From: Branchiostoma belcheri
Lineage: Eukaryota > Chordata > Leptocardii > Amphioxiformes > Branchiostomatidae
Direction: 5' to 3'
Length of the DNA: 64,000 nucleotides
Assembly (NCBI RefSeq): GCF_001625305.1
Contig: NW_017802491.1
Span: 1,307,824 to 1,371,823 of the forward strand
Shown here: one piece after another, positions 34,962-46,329 of the stretch
Position numbering within the stretch: the stretch's first letter is position 1
Layout: every line of letters starts with the position of its first letter
Translations under genes and position numbers: made by a program
The notes under the pieces: generated by a model
Databases searched by the model: none
Seen by the model: the letters and a program-made list of their open reading frames with translations, nothing else
Told to the model about the DNA's origin: nothing

Positions 34962-37899
34962 ATGGACTCCGAGACAGCCAGGAAAAAGTGAGTCCACGCA
35001 GCAACACCTCTGTGTTTACATCACATGATGTCTGACTATATGTGTATAGTGTATACATACATCTAGAGAGAATGTAGTATTATGGTGAAGTCAAATGCAT
35101 GAAGTGATTAAATTTATAGTACCACACTGCTGAAGTGTGCCACCCTATTGAGCTAAGAATTGGAACTGAAACAAGGGAATGGAGGGATGCATTTTACATA
35201 AACCATAACCATGAGGTGCGCTTTGGGGGCGTTTAAATCGAACTCAGTTAACAACGACACGTACTGTGATTTAACAATGCGAAGGGAGTAGTTTGCGACG
35301 AAGTCACGCGACGAAGTATAAATCGTGTGGCAATAACGAAATGTTTGGTGAGTGCCTGGTGCATTTGGTAGAAGTGCTGATAAAGTTAACCTCATTGTTT
35401 CTACGTACCAACAGAAAATTTAGTGTGTAATTCTTTGTTCCGCTTCGATTGCCATCAAAACATTGGCTGGCATTTAACTCTGGCAACCCGACAACAAAAA
35501 CATCACGCAACAGGTCCAAAGTCCAAATGAGTGTAACAAGCTGTAACTTGTCAATTCTAAAGAGCTGCCTCATGACTTCATGACATATCATTGCTTTCTA
35601 ACCATAACGAATCAATGTTGTGATTTTGCTCTCAGTCTGGTATACTATTCGATATTACAAACATATTAGGATGTGGTTGTTGTTGTTTAAGCGGTCCCAT
35701 GATATATAATGTCAATATTATGAATCAGGCACAAAGGTTCGTGTTGAGCACAAAGTTCACTGTACAATCTCCGCCCAATAACAACTTTGTTCTGCTGTGT
35801 TTTTCAGTCAGGAGAGAGCAATCCATAATCCAGACAGTGCAAACTTTGACACTGCCTTGACTCCAAAGGCTTTGCAGGTAATAGTTAATCTATAATTTAG
35901 CTGTCACTAATCTGTAACAGTGCTAACTGACTACTCTCCAAGCAGAGGTTGGGTCGATTCCCGGTTGTGACCTGCTCGCCCCTTTCGGTTTTTACAAATC
36001 TACAGAAAACTGAAATTAGTAAATGATGAAGAGAAAAATGCATTATTTGTATCAGTATATAGACTGTATCAGTTTTGATGTTTTCCTTTGTTGCCACAGG
36101 TGACTCGCACAACAACTTTCCATATTCAAAATGCAGAGAAGGTGTACTGTCAAAGCGGTAGTGTAAACAACATGATGATGGAAAAGCAGGATGAAGAACG
36201 GCAGCCAGTTGACCAGGGTATGTTACATTTTGTGCTTTTCACTGATGTTGCAGTGATTTCAATCACACAGCACTGTCACCAATGTTAGAGTCAATGATTG
36301 GAAATAACCTTTTATTACAAGAGCTTAGAGTAACAGTCAGTTCATCCAGAAATTTTTCACAAAGTTTGCTCTTTTAAAGCTTAAGTACATGTATGATGAA
36401 CTTAACTGACCGCACTCTAATGTATGTTACAGAAGGCTCCCAGGAACCATTGCAGGGACAGGGAGGCCCTCCTGTGAAGTTAACACAGGTCACACTGAGG
36501 ATGCTGTCCATGCTTGCCCTCTGCAAGCCAGAAGTCCCACTCCCAGTCAGGGTCTTACTTCACATTGAAAAGTGTGCAGTCAATGGTGTAAGACACAGGG
36601 TAGTTAGTAAGGACATGCATCAAAGTGAGATAAAAGACATACTGAATCTTAGCTGTGACCCTTTTGATGACAGCAATAGCAATGAGATGTTCTGTATCTC
36701 ACAGGGAAAATGTGATGAATATTCGTTGAGTTGTTCTCCTCAAGCCTATCATTATCCTGTCTCTGATATGGAAGAAGTCTTTAGGAACTGCTTCTGTGTG
36801 GAAGATGATAAAGACTGGGACTTGTTGAAGAAACTTTTGCCCCATCTTGATAATTGGTATTCTCATGCTGAAAAGTGTGGTGTGGAAAGGGAGTTGCCCA
36901 TTGGCTTTCTGCGTGCTTGCTTGCATGCATTTGGAAAGTTCCGTTGTGATGGCTGGGGCAAAAGAGCCAAAATGCTGGCTGATAAATGCATCAGGTATTG
37001 TGAGAACAGCGGTTCAGATGAGGTAGATGAGAAGGAACGTACTCCGTGAAATTGGTGAGTACTACAGAAAGCTGGGGAAATACGAGCTGTCTGAAAAGCA
37101 CCTTAATGCAGCCTTGGAAATAGGCAAAGCTAAGTCTGACCTAACTCTTCAGATTACAAGAATGTATCTAGCCAGATGCAAGGTGGACAAAGGGGAGTAT
37201 CGTGAGGCTGAAAGTCTGATAGACGGCTGTCTATCATCCCCAGATGTTAAGTCTCTTGAGGAGAAGACTGAGCGCCCATACCTTAGAGGCAGAATGTATT
37301 TTGAGAAGGCTAGGTGTTCTAACAGGCTCCACAAGTACACTGAAGCCTATGACTTCTGCTCCAAGGCTGTTACGGTTTCAGGTTCTGACAGTTTTAGGTA
37401 CCCACAGTATGCAATGTATTGTGCCTTCATCTTGGTCCAGAAAGAACTTAAAACAGACAACCCTAATGAAGCCGTGCTAAATGAAGCCCTGGGAAAGTGC
37501 GAAAGGGCAAAAACTATCATGAAGGACAGGCATGGGGATAACCACCACCAAATGGCTCAACTCCTCTGTATTGAAGTCAAAATTTGGCTGTCAAAGAAAG
37601 ACCCTGAAATCGCCTTGCTGAAGGCTAAAGATGCACTAAGCATCACGAAACGAAAGTATGGACCAGACCATAACAACGTCGCTAAAGTCTATGATCTTTT
37701 GGGTGACATTCATTGCCAGAAAGGAAACATGCAAAAAGCTAACAAAGCTTACAAAATGGCAATATTCATTTATGGAGAAGAGCACTCTCATTCTGAGGAC
37801 ATCAAAGGCAAATGTGAGAAACTGAAGGAGAGTCAGGGCAATTCTTTTGACCCAAAAGAATGTGACAGGACAGAGCTTGACAAGGAGCTAGTGAAGTGA
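34962..37899 (+). CDS. TPR-repeat protein with an apparent frameshift
   Basis: Small exons 34962-34987 (MDSETARKK start), 35808-35877 and 36100-36217 join in phase to a large exon from 36433. That exon is open to a stop at 37047-37049. A second frame, shifted by one base, is open from about 37027 to 37899. The protein runs sensibly from one to the other (KCIRYCENSGSDE, then VLREIGEYYRKLGKYEL), so one extra base, or two missing, lies around 37022-37042. The C-terminal half is TPR-like (KVYDLLGDIHCQKGNMQKAN is a clear TPR helix pair, with at least three more). The N-terminal half has no family I recognise. About 560 residues in all. TPR proteins are scaffolds; no specific role can be claimed. 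No small intron restores the frame, so this is a sequencing error or an inactive allele. Confidence 0.75.
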
Positions 37900-39064
37900 A
37901 GCCTTAACTTTTCCATTGGCTCTAAATCAACTTTGAAAGATGTTTTGGCTTTTTGGTTCACTGTAAATGGAGAAGTCCCATCCCTCATGTACAAAGTGTA
38001 GATTAATCAGCTTTGTAAATATCACAGAAAGACAAAGCCAGAGATACGTTCATGTACATAATCAAGATCAGCAAGTGTTGTGATCTCTTCCACGAGCCCA
38101 TGTGGTGCATCATTCATATTGTATAGCCACTGTACAGCAGGAATGCCACATTGGCTGATGTCAATTAAACTTAGCTTTTTGTGGGAAAATTGGTATTGAA
38201 AAGCCCATACATGGTTTTACAATTGGCAGGTATAGGTTAATACATAATGATATAAGCATAGTTATCTGTTAAAGTCTAGGTGTTCTTAGTTCTTACACTT
38301 TTAGTTTGAAAACTGCCATGCATTGACATTGTACATAGCAGGTAGAGTAGAGGTTTGCATCCAAACTTTACACAGGCATGTTAATAATGTGGCCGGTTTC
38401 AGGATAATCTGTAACTCCTAAAGACTTTGTCCTTTTTATATGTATAGTGTACAGTGATATAGAAACATTGAGCCAAGTTCCATAAGAACAAAAGCTTCTA
38501 CTGTGCCTTTATTTACAAATAATTCATGCCAAATTTGCTCTTCCAAATATTCACATATTCTAGGAATTGTTGGAGTTTAGATGGTCTATGCAACTTTGAA
38601 GGTTTTAATTTTTACACCCTATCTATACAGTGAATATGTAGAAGGCTGACTGAGTTCATTATATTCAATAACTCTGTACACACAAGCTAAGTCTAAAACA
38701 TAACAAAAAAGTAAGGTATAGTTGCAGCTTTGAGGCATTTTTAACATCCATCTGTAAATCTACCGTAACATAAGTTGACCTTGAATGTTTATACATTTTT
38801 GTACATGACTTGTACATAATGTTTGGTGAAGTTGAATTTGTATTTCTGAAATAAACAATTTGTCTGAAGCACAGAAAAGGATGCTTGAATCAGCAGGGTG
38901 CACACAAAGACAACGATTAGTGTATAAAACAACATAGCCTCTATTTGTCATTTATAACAGATAACTTCAATGGTATGTGGGTCTTACTGAGACATCAGCA
39001 TGACTTGGGGAATGGACAGGAAAGATAATAGTCCTATGAACAAGACTATAGTACATTAACAGGA
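37900..39064. other. Facing 3' UTRs of the TPR gene and CLUAP1
   Basis: No exon is seen between the stop codon of the plus-strand TPR gene and that of minus-strand CLUAP1. The AT-rich sequence with a poly(A) signal near 38850 suggests a TPR 3' UTR of about 1 kb, ending close to the CLUAP1 3' end. Confidence 0.6.
38850..38855 (+). terminator. Poly(A) signal AATAAA for the TPR gene
   Basis: A canonical AATAAA about 950 bases after the TPR stop codon, followed within 20 bases by a short T/G-rich stretch (caatttgtctg). It is the best candidate for 3' processing of that transcript. Confidence 0.5.
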
Positions 39065-42000
39065 TTAGAAGTCATCGTCGCTGCCGTTCAGGTTGTTGCG
39101 ATTTCGCCTGGGATTGGCTGAGATCTCTAACTCCTCGCTGTCTCCGCTCTGATCATCATCATCATCATCAACGTCGATCTCGCTGTCACCTGAGGACAGC
39201 GTCTCGCTGTCATCCTGGGGACAGCAAAATAACATGACAGTCAAATGTTGTCAATACTGTGGACAGTAATGCAATATTTAATGTCACAGTGAGCGTATGT
39301 TCAAATTATTATCTTAGTCTTAGAGCGTGGGTACTTGCAAAATATGTCTTTTATGCATTTTATAAAATGAACTTACATCATCACTGTCTGGTCCTGTCAT
39401 GCTGCCAAACACTCGCTGCTGCTGTTGGAGTTGTTGTTGTGGATCTGCAAATAACAACATGGGCAACACACATTAGTCTCAGAACTTACAGGATGAAGCT
39501 TTTCTCAACTATATTAAGGTAGTACAAATCCTAATCCCAAAAGTCCTCAAATTGCATCCTTAAGGAATGCATGCCGAGCATTTCTGCATCTAAGAACATA
39601 GTCTTGGTTTGTGAAAATCATTATTGATGTGATGACATGTAGCATCAACAGCATACATGTACATGTACGTGAAGCAATAGCAAGGGACTTACTAGTAATG
39701 CACATTACACCTACAGATTATAGCAATGTCTACACTTCAAAACTCTCTAATGTAGACGGGTGACTTTAAAATAACTCTTCCACTTCGGGACCATTTATTT
39801 AGGATGATTGCACTTTGGCAAAACACAGAGGCAGCTCCTGGCTACATCAGCTTACCAGCCTTCTGTCCTCTCTTCATCTGCCCTGCTGTCATGATCTCAT
39901 CATCCTCACTGTCATCCTCATCATCATCCTCCTCCTCATCCACCATCACATCCTCAAACTCATCATCGTTCAGGTTGATCTTGTCTGTCTCTGTCTTCAG
40001 CAGGGTCTGCATCCTCTTCAGGGAGTTTTCTGTCTCCTGTGGGGCAAACAGTAATATACTTTAATATGTGCTGTCTTGCATTCAGTACAGAGTGAAACTT
40101 TAGCCAGCGACATTACGAGCCAACATAAACTACAGTGCACTATAGTTTGAATATGACTTTTTGTGCTACACTATTGTTTTGACCTGGTAAAAACCTCCAT
40201 TCCACTCCTACTGAAAAATTAAATCCCAGCAAAAATATGTGAATATACAGTACAGTGCGACCAACTGGTCTACCAGAATTACCATCTGGCATTAAACAGT
40301 TCCTACTAGTGTCAGTAGGGGGCACTATTCCATTGCTACTCGTGAGTACCACCTGGTCCCCACTGACCTTCAACTGGTCCTGCTCCCCTCCCCAGTTCAG
40401 CTTAGGAGTCACACAAGGGGTCAAGCATGTTAATAGCCACACACATCACACAGCAATGCAGAAGATGAGACAGCAATCATAGCATGACAGAGACAAGTAG
40501 CATAGGAAATACATATAGCAGGGTATCAGGCAAGATACAACACAGTCTTGACACTGCTATTAGGCAAGTTAAAAGTTAGAATTCAAGAAACAAGCTGGAA
40601 TGAGACGTGACTTGTAGAATTTCCAAGAAGATGTAACAGAACTCAGTCGCCCCTCCCACCTCAAACTTGTCCTGCTCCGCACGGTTGTGTTCCTCCAGCT
40701 GCTGCTCCAGGTAACCAAGGTTACCGGAACTTCTGCAGGTACGACTGGAAACAGGTGACAACACATCAGTAACCAGCATTTGCTACAATGTACCTACAAG
40801 TTCTTCTCAAGTGATAGATGATTCTAACTTGATGGTGAATTTTCATGTTTAAACATTGCTATAATTGCCTTTGATTCCAGAGGACATGTATAAAAGTTTT
40901 TCCAGCAGTAGATAACTGTATATGATACATGTATCTAGTGTTAAGCTAAACCACCAAAAGTACATTTATCTATTGACAACAAAATATTGAGATGTGTATG
41001 GACTGTATAGCACCTACAAAGATCAGGCTACTACCATAGATACCTCATATTGTTTCTGTAAGTCTTCTTCCAGTCTTTCATACTCATCCATAAACGCTGG
41101 CCTGTAGGGAACAACAAAATAAACACTGAACACTTGCCTTGAGTGTTATCAGGCCAGTAAAGCAAATAAAGGACATTGTCATCAGGAAACATGATTGTTG
41201 TACTGCAGTGATACAAACTTCCTTCCAGCTGTAGAATCTGTTCTTTTTTTCATTGATGTGGACAAAGGCATGTGTCTAGCTGTATTCTACCGTTGCTTCC
41301 AACATAACAGTACTGAGTCTCTCTTTAAAGAGAGTGAAACAACAGATTTCAGACCTAACAATGAAATGATGATTCACCTGACAGACTGTAAGGTCTGTAG
41401 TCTTTTCCTGTTCCTCTCCAGTTCAAGTTTCTTCTTGGAGATCTTGGCGTCGAGGTTTGCCTCGTCTGACGCCACGTTGTTCAGCATGTGTTCCGTCTTC
41501 TTGATCTCCTGTTCCACGGCGCGGATGCTCACCTTCAGGTGCTTCTCAATCTCATTGATCTCCAGAGGTTTGTTGATGGCCACTGATCTTTGCTCCTGTG
41601 GGTCAACAGAAAATGCAGGACTTAACAATAGCAAATTATCCTGAATTTCCTGAACAACTTGACAGATACGCCCGTGTAGTTATAATTAAAGCACAAGGAA
41701 TCAGGCCTTCTCTTCCTTATGGGGTATCAAGGCACAACAAGTGCATGCTAGCCATATTCAAGTTGGAGTTGGATTTTAACTGTATTGAACTGATGATGTA
41801 CATTTGTAGTGTAGTACATGTACATTCTTGTAGTTATACATGTAATTGATAGGCAGGACAGAAAAGCTAAAATGCTAGACCAAAATGAAGAGAAAATTAA
41901 ATTTTCTTACCCTGAGCTCCACTTCTCTCCCCAGGAGATCATACAGCGATGCTCCTTTTGTTGTGATTTCTGATGCCAGCTGTCGAGAGGCCTTCAGATC

Positions 42001-43770
42001 TGCTATCTGGGGTTTAAGTAAAGAAACAGGTTTATTGCATCCATATTTCCATGAAACAGTTATCTTGAAGTGTCAAGGAGGGCAACAAGAATAGCTGTCC
42101 AGTCATTATGTCTTGAAATAAGGAACACTCATGACTACATTTGCATGCTCACTCAGATCAATAACTTGACTGCACTGCTGAAGTTTACCACAAACCATAT
42201 CCATAATTACTAATGGTTTCTGGAAATAATTTTGTATAAAAATGGAGAGACTGTGACTGTATATGGAAAGATGGCCGTACCCTTGAGCTGATGTCAAAGG
42301 ACATTGCTGTAGTCTCCTCCTCCTGCTCCTCCTCCTGCTGTCCAGTGTTGGTCTTCATGGCATTGTACAGCATTGCGGTCACCTTCAGCAGTTCCTTCAC
42401 AGCATAGCCGTCAGCCTGGTACAGCTTCTTAGTGTTCAGCTTAATGTGTGCCTTGGTAGCCTGCACGGGATGGGATCAGTGGCATGTAGTAGTTAGGACA
42501 AGTAGTGTAGTTTTTTAAAAAAACAACTCTTTCTGTGATAAAGTCATAGTATACAATTGCAGAGAGGAAAGATCTGCTACAAAGATTAACACACTTTTTC
42601 TTTTTCAACTGATTTCAAATGACGTGTGTGTAAAAAGTGAAGACAGTAACGACAAATGAATCAAAATTCCATGTTTATCAGTATCTTTAATAGGAGATAT
42701 TAGCACTTTAGTATTAGTAAGTGAAAAACTTTCCTGTGTGAAGTACTTACCATAAACTGTGCAACAGACTTGATAAAGATGACTCTGTCCTGTTCTGTGT
42801 CCACATCCATGGGAAGGTCAGCATTGGGCTCATACCTGTGGTATCCAAAATGCATGTTATAAAGATGTATCTAGTATGTAATTGTTGCTATCATAGTTTC
42901 GTACTACAGGTCTTTACTGTGCATGATCCAATTCTGGTGCACAGTCCCATGCAAGGAGTCCATACCTTTGTTCCTTGTAATACTTATGCTTCATCTAATG
43001 ATAAACTTTAAAATAGACATTTAATGGAAGTATCAACATCACAACAAAGCTTATACCATAATGTTGTTTATTTACATGTTATTATGATGACAAATCCTTC
43101 TTTACCTTTTGACAAGCCAAATCAACACCTCTGCCACCAGTGGAAAGTTGGGAGTGCGGAAGTTCTCCATAGAGATGAGCCTGGGGTACCCTAAGGCCCG
43201 CATCATCTCTGTAAAGTCTGGCCAGGAAAAGGGGGAAGATATGTAGAAAACTGAGCAACAAACCTCCTTTCCCTTCTAAATATTTTTCCTTACTGTGACA
43301 CTGCTTATGATTGAAAAAACTTTGAGATGAGGTATTTTCGATGCTATCGAAACTGTCTCTTTGAGCAGACAGCTGTCTTCGATAGGTTGAGGGGCTGACC
43401 TGAGCTAGCTATGGATGAGGATGGGGAATTTTTACTATTTTTATAAAATCTACAGGGACATGTGTGTTCTGTAAAGTACATTAAACTTTCAAGATGTAAT
43501 TTCTGAGGATGATCCTGGCTATACCGACCCTAAAACCTTCCTCGTAGCACATACAGTTGTATCATGGCAACGGTAAACGTTCTAGTAGCGACATGCCCCC
43601 CTCCCCACCTGAGAATCATTTTGGACAGCTTCAATCTACAGCGTTCTTGGCAACGTAGCTTACAAACAATTTGTGACAGAAGGAGGTATTCTCACTATTA
43701 GAATTAGTTTCGTAACTGTTAACACAAAATTTACGACGAAAGGCTTACTTCGAAGATCTCGGTACGACAT
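39065..43770 (-). CDS. CLUAP1: Clusterin-associated protein 1 / IFT38 (frame broken in exon 8)
   Basis: Eleven exons on the minus strand: 43749-43770, 43106-43217, 42751-42835, 42281-42460, 41911-42006, 41378-41595, 41044-41101, 40660-40744, 39856-40036, 39377-39444, 39065-39214. The encoded protein (about 417 residues; human CLUAP1 has 413) matches throughout: [70 protein letters not shown], and an Asp/Glu-rich tail. CLUAP1 is an IFT-B complex subunit needed for ciliogenesis, with an N-terminal calponin-homology-like domain and a coiled coil. All junctions are GT-AG with matching phases except exon 8. That exon is 85 bases where 84 are needed: the frame SYLQKFR runs into TAA, and the correct continuation (NLGYLEQQ) is one base off. 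Confidence 0.95.
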
Positions 43771-44462
43771 CTTGAGGCCTTCTTCGCCGCCACTGCTTTT
43801 CTTGAGCCAGGAATTCTGCACATGCGCAGATGGCACTCGGGCTAGTAACTGCAGTTTTATTACTAGCCGCTAGGTAGGGTTACTGAGCAGTGGCATGAGA
43901 GCTGCACGTTTTTGGTTCATAACTGATATTATGATTGGAAAGCCCATATCAAGGATCAGCAAATATCAGAGACAAGAACAAGTTGCTTAGTATTGTCATA
44001 AAATGTCTTTTATTTTCAATTAAAACATACTCTATTACATGTACACATGTTTCTAAAATCTATCCAGTCGCTTGAGTACTAATCTCCATGCAATTTCCTT
44101 GTGTATCAGGTTCAACTCTACTTTTTCTCCTTTGTTCTCATCAAACCCTCTAATACTATTGTTGTCAAATGACACTACATTTGTATTGTTTTCTGACAAA
44201 TAGGACATCTATGAATTCAATTATCAACGTTCTGGCAATAAAATTAACCTTCCTTTCTCAATTTGAGAAGGGGTAATATACATTAGTAAGTAGCTTCCAT
44301 TAACTTGTCAAAGCTGACCTGACAAGTTATTGAGAATAAATAGATAAGCTTTACTATCAGGTGCTTTTCTATTCTTGTTTGAAACTTTTCTAGTTTGTAA
44401 TATCTGTTTTGTGCTGTCACCACTGTCTTGAGATGGACAAGCGTTTGCCTCATACAAGGCCT
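43771..44462. other. CLUAP1 promoter side and 3' UTR of the next gene
   Basis: Both flanking genes are on the minus strand. This interval holds the CLUAP1 leader and promoter on the left and the 3' UTR of the 44463-45268 gene on the right. No further exon is seen. Confidence 0.55.
44008..44013 (-). terminator. Poly(A) signal (minus strand) for the 44463-45268 gene
   Basis: TTTATT on the plus strand is AATAAA on the minus strand, about 450 bases after the stop codon at 44463 and before the CLUAP1 start. Canonical word, position plausible. Confidence 0.45.
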
Positions 44463-45268
44463 TTATTTCTTCATTTCTTGAAGCATAGACTCTTGAGCCT
44501 TGAGTTCCTCCATCTTTAGCCCAATAGCCCTGATAACATCATTCCTCTGCTCCTCTGTCAACTGTTCCAGGAGTTGATTATATAATGCCAATGTCTCTTT
44601 GACTGCAGTCGTTGCATCTTCCAGATCCTCGTGGAAGTATATTGTCCCCTTAGCTGCAGTCTGTACAGGAGGAAAATGGGGAATGTCAATTAATTTGCTA
44701 TAGGTCATACAATTCAAACATTTATTAACATATACTTTTTCATCCTCCTTATTTTACCAGTGGCTCAACCATGCAATGTACTAGTATCTACCCACTGATA
44801 AGACAGATTTTTTGTAAGGCTGATACTGAGTGATCGGGCTTGGGCTCATACTAGTCATAGGTGTGCACATCATTCATCAATATGGACATCATACTCTACT
44901 CTTCAATGAATACCAGCAAGCAGTGCCTCCTCCAATCCAAACCAACTTACAGCGTCTGACAAAAGCTCCCTAGCTTCCATAAATAAGTCAGTTATTTCGT
45001 CAATTTTCTTCTTGATTTCTTGTTGGCTGAGCCCTCTTCCAGCACTGGACAGCCACCTGAGTGTGGGAGTTGTGGGAAGGAGAAATCTAGCAGCAGCATG
45101 TCCACAGACGCTCTCCTTCTGTGTCCTGTCCATCTTGCGCGTCCAAACCCCAACTACCCCACAGCTAATCGCTCTAAAAGAGGGATATTTCAAACGGTGC
45201 GTTATACACCTCGAAGAAGCAAATTTCTGGAGCAGACCACATGACAACTTCACATTGACCGCCGCCAT
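44463..45268 (-). CDS. Small coiled-coil protein with a likely mitochondrial presequence
   Basis: Two exons, 44951-45268 and 44463-44660, join in phase 0 (GACGCT|GTAAGT donor, ACAG acceptor) to 171 residues. I start at MAAVNVKLSCGLLQKF, in a good Kozak context (AAAATGG). An in-frame ATG 37 codons upstream exists but the downstream one fits better. The first 70 residues are basic and hydroxylated with almost no acids, like a mitochondrial import signal. The rest is acidic-basic helical: QQEIKKKIDEITDLFMEARE, then YFHEDLEDA, then LLEQLTEEQRNDV and LKMEELKAQ. I do not recognise the family. It lies head-to-head with USP36. Confidence 0.75.
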
Positions 45269-46329
45269 TTTTTTCGTAAAGTAAGGAGATTGTGTTATAG
45301 TAGCTCTGGTTGGTCTAAGTAAAATAGATCTGACCAATAGCAAGTCGTGTTCTATTTTACTATCTACATTACAAAGCATGACGGGAGCGTTCCTGGAACA
45401 AAGTGCCCGGATGTGCTATGGCAGCTGTCTGTTTTTTCGAATACTAGAATTTTGGACCTGCGAAGAGATTCTAATGGTAAGTTTTCTTCAGAATTTTCAT
45501 TCATGCAGGTAATTTTCGCCAACTTTTGGCTCAGAATAGGGCCCCTATACCTTGTACAGTTTATATGTTAGAATAAATGTGTGCTACAACTCTGTTTATG
45601 TGCAAATTTTGAGATAATACGGGAGGTGGGTGGTTGCGTTTTGTGTTGCGACGTCCATGCTGTTGCCAAAAAATATGTCACAAAATTAGATTCCCGACTT
45701 TTCCTGCATTTTTTCGTCCTCGTCATTTCAATTAACTTTTCATGGACCGATGGTCGTGACAACTGTTAATGGTGGTACAGTACGCCAGGAGCTGCTATCT
45801 GCGTGCGGCTCTTTGCCAAAGTTTTTCGCTGAAATGCCACACCGCTTGGCTGTGTCAAGTCTCCGCCGGTTTAGGGTTTGCGCCCAAGCTTAGCACCACG
45901 TGGTTTGTCCTGTCCACCTGACGGGAGTTGCTATAATGAATTAGGATTGGTTTTGATCGAACGTGTTGTTGGGTTGATCAAACGCCACCGACGGTTTAAA
46001 GTAAGGATGATATTTCACCTGGAATAAAATCGATAGACAAAACAAAGAAGTTGAAAGATACCGGAAAGTCCACTTTGGGGAGGGGGGCAGAAGCTTCTCA
46101 ACACCTGTTTCGCACATGCAACGACATGCTTGGAGATAATAATTTACTCCAATGTCTTACAACAAGACTTAAACATTAGGTGATATGGACACCTTTGATT
46201 GACCTTTTAAATGTATTTGTAATTTTACATGAATTAGAAATAAAGAGATGCAGTTTCAAATCATCTGTTCCATTGTTTCATAATCTGTCACATTCTGTGC
46301 TAGAATCAGAAGACCATCGCAACGGGAGC
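45269..46329. promoter_or_regulatory. Shared promoter region between the 171-aa gene and USP36
   Basis: The two genes diverge from this 1.06-kb interval. A CCAAT word lies near 45334. A possible non-coding first exon of USP36 ends at a GTAAGT donor at about 45479, and an acceptor (GTGCTAG) sits at 46303, just before the USP36 start codon. The arrangement suggests a bidirectional promoter; this is inference. Confidence 0.45.

Noticed and set aside
37023-37062. A 45-base intron that would explain the TPR frame break
   Set aside because: Its length is a multiple of three, so removing it does not reach the second frame.
39804-40064. Ser-rich plus frames
   Set aside because: They are antisense to the Asp/Glu-rich exon of CLUAP1.
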